Shown: piece by piece, positions 6,068 to 11,233 of the stretch
Layout of the letters: each line of letters opens with the position of its first letter
How positions within the stretch are numbered: the stretch's first letter is position 1
DNA from: Paracoccaceae bacterium
Lineage (GTDB): Bacteria > Pseudomonadota > Alphaproteobacteria > Rhodobacterales > Rhodobacteraceae
Length of the DNA stretch: 11,233 nucleotides
Direction of reading: 5' to 3'
NCBI GenBank assembly: GCA_002746395.1
Contig: NVXA01000004.1
Coordinates: forward strand, 40,406-51,638
Notes under the pieces: generated by a model
Told to the model about the DNA's origin: nothing
Database searches by the model: none
The model's input: only the letters and a program-made list of their open reading frames with translations
Made by a program: the position numbers and the translations under genes

Positions 6068-7741
6068 TTATTCAGCAACCAGTCGGTTAATCAAAACCGT
6101 ACAAACCGGTTTCTTCCCGACGAGATCTTTGCAAACCTGATTGGACGTCCGCCCCACCAGTGCTTCGACAGCCTCGTCACTGTTCAGCGTTTTGTGGTTG
6201 GCCTTGGACAAAGCCTTGTCGATTGCCTTTTCCAACTGCCCGTCAATACCACCAGATATGCGCGGATCATTCGGCAAACCGATGGTTTCAACCCAAACAC
6301 CGTCAATCATGGAGCCGTCTTCTTCAAGCACCAGCGACACAACCACATGCCCGCGCAATGCCATCTGGATACGCTCACGAACAATCCCGTCCAGCGCTCC
6401 GATCAACTGCTTGCCATCTAGGTATGTGCGCCCCGTTTCGATATGGTCCACAACTTTCGGCTTGTTAGTCAGGTCAATCATCGTGCCATTAGCAACAATC
6501 ACCGCCTTGTTTCCGTGCGATTGCACCACTTCTGCATGTTCGCGAAGATGGCGATATTGACCATGCATCGGAATAACCACATCCGCCTTCATCAGCGCGT
6601 GCATCTGTTCCAGATCAGGGCGATTAGCGTGGCCAGATACGTGGTATCGCCCATCACTATCATCAATCACCGTCACACCTTTTTCAGCCATCTGGTTCAA
6701 GATATACGCGACAGAGTTTTCGTTACCAGGGATGGTCTTGGATGAAAACAGGAACGTGTCCCCGTCTTTCAGCTCCAACCCACGGTATTTACCGCGCGCC
6801 AATCCAGCCGTCGCCGCGCGCCGTTCGCCTTGCGAACCGGTGGCCAGAACAAACATCTGATTGCGGGGGATATCACCGGCATCTTCAAGGTCGACAATCG
6901 GTGGAAAATCTTCCAGAACACCTGTCGCGAAGGCCGCTTTGATCATCGTATCCATCGCCCGTCCAACAACAACGACCGAGCGCCCCTCGTTCGATGCAGC
7001 CTGCGCCAGCGTCTTCAATCGCGCAACATTGGAGCCGAAGGTTGTGGCGAAAACCATGCCTTTCGCAGTCTTCATTAGCGCGTGGATGTCCTTGGAAATA
7101 TCTGCCTCGGAACGTCCTACGCTTTTGGAAAACACATTGGTGGAATCACAAATCAGTGCCTTAACGCCGCCTTTGGCAATTTCGGCCATCATCTCTGGGT
7201 CAAAAGGTTCGCCAACCAGTGGGGTCGGGTCAGTTTTGAAATCACCCGTATGCACAATCCGGCCAGCAGGTGTGTCGATCACAAGGCCCGAAGCCTCGGG
7301 AATCGAATGCGCTACGGGCATGAAGCCAACTTTGAACGGTCCTATATCGACCTGCGCGGGCCATACTGGCACCACGTTAACCAGGTCGGGGTTCTGCCCT
7401 GCCCGTTCCATCTTGTTCGTCGCAATCAAGGCCGTAAACTTGCGCGCGTATATCGGTGCCTTCAGCTGTGGATATAAAAGGCCAACGGCCCCGATGTGAT
7501 CCTCGTGTGCGTGCGTGATGATAATCCCGTCAAGGCGGTCTGCCCGCGCGATAATATAGGACGCATCCGCCATGATCAGATCTACGCCAGGCGTGCTGTC
7601 CATGTCAGGGAAAGTAACGCCAACATCCACTAGGATATAACGTTCATTGTCTTTGGGGCCGTATCCGTACAGATACATATTCATCCCGATTTCGCCAGCC
7701 CCGCCGAGGGGAAGGTAGATCAAACGATCTTTTTTACTCAT
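6068..7741 (-). CDS. rnj: Ribonuclease J (metallo-beta-lactamase/beta-CASP RNase)
   Basis: This 557-residue protein matches the normal RNase J length (about 555). RNase J has 5'-to-3' exonuclease and endonuclease activity in mRNA turnover and rRNA maturation in the cytoplasm. Zinc-binding residues of the metallo-beta-lactamase fold are visible: THAHEDH with HAHEDH at 77-82, VAHS with His145, and HTGD with Asp167. The beta-CASP part carries SGHANRPDL (369-377) and PMHGQYRHL (391-399) with His393. The C-terminal domain, about 450-557, is complete. The ATG directly follows the coaX stop (TAG|ATG). An AGAGAG nine bases upstream, inside the end of coaX, is a usable ribosome site. It is the last gene of the nuo-birA-coaX-rnj train and ends at the strong terminator at 6021-6055. 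Confidence 0.96.
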   Translation of the reverse strand: MSKKDRLIYLPLGGAGEIGMNMYLYGYGPKDNERYILVDVGVTFPDMDSTPGVDLIMADASYIIARADRLDGIIITHAHEDHIGAVGLLYPQLKAPIYARKFTALIATNKMERAGQNPDLVNVVPVWPAQVDIGPFKVGFMPVAHSIPEASGLVIDTPAGRIVHTGDFKTDPTPLVGEPFDPEMMAEIAKGGVKALICDSTNVFSKSVGRSEADISKDIHALMKTAKGMVFATTFGSNVARLKTLAQAASNEGRSVVVVGRAMDTMIKAAFATGVLEDFPPIVDLEDAGDIPRNQMFVLATGSQGERRAATAGLARGKYRGLELKDGDTFLFSSKTIPGNENSVAYILNQMAEKGVTVIDDSDGRYHVSGHANRPDLEQMHALMKADVVIPMHGQYRHLREHAEVVQSHGNKAVIVANGTMIDLTNKPKVVDHIETGRTYLDGKQLIGALDGIVRERIQMALRGHVVVSLVLEEDGSMIDGVWVETIGLPNDPRISGGIDGQLEKAIDKALSKANHKTLNSDEAVEALVGRTSNQVCKDLVGKKPVCTVLINRLVAE

Positions 7742-8515
7742 CTAATTTTTCTCTCTATTTAGTTCTGCGATCAACACGAGCCCGTGGATCGTCAATTCAG
7801 TATTAATAATTTCAAGGGCTTTACAGTCCTGCGCGAAAAGAGTGGACAATCCACCGGTTCCTACGACTTTCATTTTCTGGCCGCGTTCAACGGATATGCG
7901 CTTACATAGGCCCTCGATCAACGAAATGTAACCCCAGTAAATGCCTGATTGCATACAGCCAACCGTATCGGTGCCGATAACCTTGTCGGGTTTGCTGACA
8001 TCAATATGCGGCAATGCCGCCGCAACTTCGTGCATAGCCCTTAAGGAAAGGTTAACGCCGGGGGCAATTATGCCACCCTCATATGCACCGTCGTGGCCCA
8101 CAACATCGAAGTTCGTGGCCGTGCCAAAATCAACCACGATGACGTTGCCGCCATAAAGGTTATAGGCCGCAACGGTATTTGCCAGACGGTCAGGCCCAAC
8201 ACCGGTGTGTTCATCCACACGGACAGGCACTCCCAGTTCCACCTCGTTTCGGCGCACCACGACTGGGCGGCAATTGAAATACCTGTCAGACAGAACACGA
8301 AGGTTGAAAACCACGCGCGGAACGGTTGAACAGATTATTACTTCGGTAACCGCTTGCGTAATACCACGATGATCCATCAGCTGCTTTAACCAGACGAAAT
8401 ACTCATCGCCGGTGCGGCGATAATCCGAAGAACAGCGCCACTCGGCAATGAATTCTTTACCGTCATGCAGCGCGAAAACTGCGTTTGTATTTCCAACATC
8501 AATCGCAAGGAGCAT
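7742..8515 (-). CDS. coaX: Type III pantothenate kinase
   Basis: This 257-residue enzyme phosphorylates pantothenate with ATP, the first step of CoA synthesis. Type III enzymes belong to the ASKHA fold, need a monovalent cation and are not inhibited by CoA. Visible motifs are DVGNTN (6-11, phosphate loop), GVGPDRLAN (105-113) with the expected catalytic Asp109, DFGTAT (129-134), EGGIIAPGV (146-154) and VGTGGLS (218-224). Length is typical. The ATG follows the birA stop without a gap (TAA|ATG), and a full GGAGG at 8521-8525, inside the last birA codons, supports this start. It is followed with zero spacing by rnj. The pairing with birA puts two cofactor steps of acyl-CoA metabolism next to each other. 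Confidence 0.96.
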   Translation of the reverse strand: MLLAIDVGNTNAVFALHDGKEFIAEWRCSSDYRRTGDEYFVWLKQLMDHRGITQAVTEVIICSTVPRVVFNLRVLSDRYFNCRPVVVRRNEVELGVPVRVDEHTGVGPDRLANTVAAYNLYGGNVIVVDFGTATNFDVVGHDGAYEGGIIAPGVNLSLRAMHEVAAALPHIDVSKPDKVIGTDTVGCMQSGIYWGYISLIEGLCKRISVERGQKMKVVGTGGLSTLFAQDCKALEIINTELTIHGLVLIAELNREKN

Positions 8516-9280
8516 TTAGCCCTCCGTTCCGAAATATATTTCCGCTGCGGGTAGATGCAGCAAACCTTTCGGGGTTCTTAAGACAATTGCCCCCGTCTCG
8601 TCCACTGTTTCGAATGTACCTACTTCGGTTCTGTCCATTAACTTTGCGGTAATAACTTCACCAAGGCGGGTGGCATGGTTCAACCACTCGGTACGAATAG
8701 GCGCGAAACCGTATTGCTGAAACTGCGTTTCCCAACGATCATAAGCGGCGGCGAGCGAGCTCAAAAACGCCTCCGGTTCTATCTCGGTACCAATTACAGA
8801 CCGCAGGCTGATGGGTGCTAAAGCCCCATCCTCAACAAAAGAAGCATCCGGTTCATTGGCAAGGTTAACGCCAATCCCGATGCACAGATATGCACCAGAT
8901 GCGTCGCTTCCGCTTTCAAGCAGAATACCTGCCAGTTTGCGGTTATTCAGCAGCACATCATTTGGCCATTTGAGGGAAAAGATATCCTCGCGCCCACACA
9001 CCTCCACCAAGGCATCCCGAAGGGCTAGTGCCGCGATGAAGGATCGCAAGGCGGCCTGTTCCGGCCCACCCTCGGGGCGAAACAATAGGGATGCAGAAAA
9101 GTTGCCCTTACCGCTATCCCAAGGGCGCCCACGGCGTCCGCGGCTTTGGGTTTGCTCGTGCGTCAGAAACCAGATTGGACCGCGTGTGCCAGTGCTTGCA
9201 CGACGGATAGCCTCGGCGTTGGTGCTGTCGAGGGTTTGAAACACTTCACGACCAACACCTTCGGGCCAATTACTACCCAC
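8516..9280 (-). CDS. birA: Biotin--[acetyl-CoA-carboxylase] ligase, without DNA-binding domain
   Basis: This 254-residue enzyme makes biotinyl-AMP and attaches biotin to the carrier protein of acetyl-CoA carboxylase and other carboxylases. Motifs are DSTN (18-21), the adenylate loop SRGRRGRPW (46-54), KWPNDVLLNNRKLAGIL (104-120) with the catalytic-site Lys104, and IGIGVNL (134-140). The small C-terminal SH3-like domain covers about 205-250. There is no N-terminal winged helix, so it should not act as a repressor as E. coli BirA does. The start is a GTG (9278-9280) right after the nuoN TAG. No clear Shine-Dalgarno precedes it, which suggests translation by reinitiation from nuoN. A start further in would lose the conserved WPEGVGR lead-in to DSTN. 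Confidence 0.95.
   Translation of the reverse strand: MGSNWPEGVGREVFQTLDSTNAEAIRRASTGTRGPIWFLTHEQTQSRGRRGRPWDSGKGNFSASLLFRPEGGPEQAALRSFIAALALRDALVEVCGREDIFSLKWPNDVLLNNRKLAGILLESGSDASGAYLCIGIGVNLANEPDASFVEDGALAPISLRSVIGTEIEPEAFLSSLAAAYDRWETQFQQYGFAPIRTEWLNHATRLGEVITAKLMDRTEVGTFETVDETGAIVLRTPKGLLHLPAAEIYFGTEG
8521..8525 (-). promoter_or_regulatory. Ribosome binding site of coaX inside birA
   Basis: The minus strand reads GGAGG five bases before the coaX ATG. It lies in the last sense codons of birA (Glu-Gly before TAA). It fixes the coaX start and means ribosomes finishing birA would sit over the coaX initiation site. Confidence 0.75.
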
Positions 9281-10723
9281 CTAGTTTAACAGCGTTGCAG
9301 CAGCCATTCCGGCGATAGTTTCAACACCGAACATGTTCACGATCCCCAGCACCATCGCGCCCGAAGCCCCACCAAGGAAAACCCAGTGCAATGTCGACAT
9401 CTTGCCGTTAAGTGCGTCACCCTCTTCACCGAAATACATCAGGAAGATGATCCGTAGATAGTAATATGCGCCAATCACAGAGGCTATCACACCTGCAATT
9501 GCCAGCCACGTAAGGCCGGCGTTTACAGCCGCCGTTAGCACATAGAACTTGGCAAAGAACCCGACCAGCGGTGGCAGGCCAGCAAGGCTGAACATCAGCA
9601 CAGCCAATGCGGCCGCGCGCGCGGGTGCAACGCGGGAATACATGTTAAGGGATTTGATGTCGGTAATGGCTTGGCCGTCCCGCTCCATATTAAGGATGAA
9701 AGCGAAGACGCCGACGTTTGTAGTGACGTAAACCGCCATGTATATCAGCAACGCCTGCACGCCTTCTTCTGATCCGGCCGCAAGCCCCATCAAGGCAAAA
9801 CCCATATGTGCGATCGAAGAATAGGCCATAAGACGTTTGATATCAGTCTGCCCGATCGCCGCGATGGACCCAAGGAATACCGATGCAAACGACAGGAAGA
9901 TTAATATTTGCTGCCAATCGCCAATCGCATCGCCAAACGCATCATGCAGCAGACGGGCCATCATAGCCGCCGCCGCCATTTTTGGTGCGGTAGCAAAGAA
10001 GCCGGTGACAGGCGTTGGCGACCCCTCGTAAACGTCCGGCGTCCACATGTGGAACGGTGCGGCGGAAACCTTGAAGGCCATGCCGGTTACTAGGAATACA
10101 AGCCCGAACAACAGGCCAAGGGACATGCCCTCGTCCGCGATCACCGTGGTGATCTGGCTGAATACGGTTGTGCCGGTATAACCGTAAACCAACGAGGCGC
10201 CGTAAAGCAGCAAACCGGAAGACAACGCACCAAGCACGAAATACTTCAAGCCCGCTTCGGTCGAGCGCAGACTATCACGTCGGAACGCTGCAATGACGTA
10301 GAGCGATAGGGATTGCAGTTCCAGCCCCATGTACAGCGACATCAAATCGCCAGCGGAAACCATAATCATCATGCCGATAGTGGCCATGGTAATCAGGACG
10401 GGAAATTCGAACTTCAGAAGGTTATTTTTTTGCAGGTAATCTTTTGAAAGGAACAGTATAGACGCCGCGCCCCACAAAATCACAACCTTGGCGAAGCGCG
10501 CGAAACCATCGTTAACGACCGCTTCACTAAACGCCGTTTCAGTGCCCGCAGGTGCCATGCCGATCCAAAGGCCAACGCCAACGAACAGCAGTGCTGTTAC
10601 CCAAAGGATCAGGCCGGATGTCGCCTCTTGTTTTTTGGACCACACACCAAACATCAAAGCGGCCATGGCGTAAACTGCCAATACCAGCTCGGGGAGAATT
10701 ACGGAAATATCGTTGCTTAACAT
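9281..10723 (-). CDS. nuoN: NADH-quinone oxidoreductase subunit N (complex I)
   Basis: This 480-residue, strongly hydrophobic protein is one of the three antiporter-like subunits in the membrane arm of respiratory complex I and forms a proton channel. The charged residues of the channel are in place: Glu135 in GLELQSL, Lys160 in GLKYFVLGA, Lys218 in [14 protein letters not shown], Lys248 in TAPKM and Lys392 in GFFAKF. They line up with E. coli Glu133, Lys158, Lys217, Lys247 and Lys395 by order and spacing. [16 protein letters not shown] (228-243) is a family signature. The ATG at 10723 is 12 bases after the nuoM stop, with a GGTGA-type ribosome site in between. It is the last nuo gene, and birA follows with no gap. 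Length is normal. Confidence 0.97.
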   Translation of the reverse strand: MLSNDISVILPELVLAVYAMAALMFGVWSKKQEATSGLILWVTALLFVGVGLWIGMAPAGTETAFSEAVVNDGFARFAKVVILWGAASILFLSKDYLQKNNLLKFEFPVLITMATIGMMIMVSAGDLMSLYMGLELQSLSLYVIAAFRRDSLRSTEAGLKYFVLGALSSGLLLYGASLVYGYTGTTVFSQITTVIADEGMSLGLLFGLVFLVTGMAFKVSAAPFHMWTPDVYEGSPTPVTGFFATAPKMAAAAMMARLLHDAFGDAIGDWQQILIFLSFASVFLGSIAAIGQTDIKRLMAYSSIAHMGFALMGLAAGSEEGVQALLIYMAVYVTTNVGVFAFILNMERDGQAITDIKSLNMYSRVAPARAAALAVLMFSLAGLPPLVGFFAKFYVLTAAVNAGLTWLAIAGVIASVIGAYYYLRIIFLMYFGEEGDALNGKMSTLHWVFLGGASGAMVLGIVNMFGVETIAGMAAATLLN

Positions 10724-10735
10724 ATCTTCACCCGA

Positions 10736-11233
10736 TCAGTGGCTTGAGGCGGCGGTTTCAGCCGCACCAACAACAGTTTCAAAATTATTCACCAACGCTT
10801 CGACCGAGGGGCCGATGATATCCAGTACAAGAGCCGGGTAAATACCCAACAGCAGTGTGAACAGAACGAGCGGGGCTATGACCAACTTCTCGCGCATATC
10901 CATGTCAGCGATACCCTTTAAGCTTTCCTTAATCATATCGCCAAACACTACGCGGCGGTACAAATGCAGCGCGTAAGCCGCCGACAGGATCACACCGGTT
11001 GTCGCGCCGAACGCTACCCAAGTGTTAACCTTGAACACCGCGACCAATGTCAGGAATTCGCCGATGAAACCGGAAGTTCCGGGCAGGCCAACGTTTGCCA
11101 TTGTGAACAGCATGAATAGCAATGCGTAGGTAGGCATGCGGACGGCAAGACCACCATAAGCTTCGATCTCGCGTGTGTGCATACGATCATAGACAATGCC
11201 AACGGAAAGGAACAATGCGCCAGAGATAAAGCC
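10736..11233 (-). CDS. nuoM: NADH-quinone oxidoreductase subunit M (complex I), C-terminal 165 residues only
   Basis: The reading frame is open to the right edge (first visible residues [10 protein letters not shown]) and ends at a TGA at 10736-10738. NuoM is normally about 500 residues, so about one third is present. The segment [20 protein letters not shown], then [16 protein letters not shown] with Glu59 of the visible part, matches the conserved TM12 glutamate (E. coli Glu407) of the third proton channel. [10 protein letters not shown] follows, as in NuoM homologues. The TTG at about 11215 is internal, not a start. The gene is upstream of nuoN in the usual complex I order. Confidence 0.96.
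   Translation of the reverse strand, partial: GFISGALFLSVGIVYDRMHTREIEAYGGLAVRMPTYALLFMLFTMANVGLPGTSGFIGEFLTLVAVFKVNTWVAFGATTGVILSAAYALHLYRRVVFGDMIKESLKGIADMDMREKLVIAPLVLFTLLLGIYPALVLDIIGPSVEALVNNFETVVGAAETAASSH

Noticed and set aside
6861-7499. 212-residue open frame on the plus strand
   Set aside because: It lies wholly antisense to rnj, shows no recognisable family and has low-information composition; a shadow of rnj codon usage.

Overview
The window looks like core chromosome of an alphaproteobacterium, most likely a Rhodobacteraceae (marine Roseobacter-type) strain. The reasons are a nuoM-nuoN-birA-coaX-rnj gene order known from that class, an RNase J plus a tailed RhlE-type helicase, an Rhodobacter-type ferredoxin-NADP reductase, and moderate-GC codon use. 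This assignment is from gene content only. I see no mobile element, tRNA, rRNA or CRISPR array.

Left part (1-3270): the 5' part of a beta-hydroxyacid dehydrogenase (minus strand, cut by the left edge) is divergent from a membrane-anchored penicillin-acylase-family (S45) N-terminal-nucleophile hydrolase on the plus strand.

Middle (3267-6055): the acylase converges on a minus-strand ferredoxin/flavodoxin-NADP reductase, and the two genes share a TTAA at their stops. The reductase is divergent from a DEAD-box RNA helicase with a long charged tail. The 193-base gap between them holds the best regulatory signal here: an FNR-type box, TTGAC-N4-ATCAA, placed so that it would activate the reductase from a class II position (near -41) while overlapping the -35 of a candidate helicase promoter. 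The helicase ends at a strong hairpin with A/T flanks that can serve as a terminator in both directions.

Right part (6068-11233): a minus-strand gene train runs from the right edge: nuoM (3' part only), nuoN, birA, coaX, rnj. After nuoN every junction has zero spacing, with the stop codon directly followed by the next start codon (TAG|GTG, TAA|ATG, TAG|ATG). This suggests one transcript and translational coupling. The train links the proton-pumping membrane arm of respiratory complex I with biotin attachment, the first step of CoA synthesis, and RNA decay, and ends at the shared terminator.

No clearly new multi-gene system is visible. The most worthwhile leads are the FNR-type site in the fpr/helicase gap, the His-B23 type acylase (possible acyl-homoserine-lactone or other amide substrate), and a short non-charged island inside the helicase tail.
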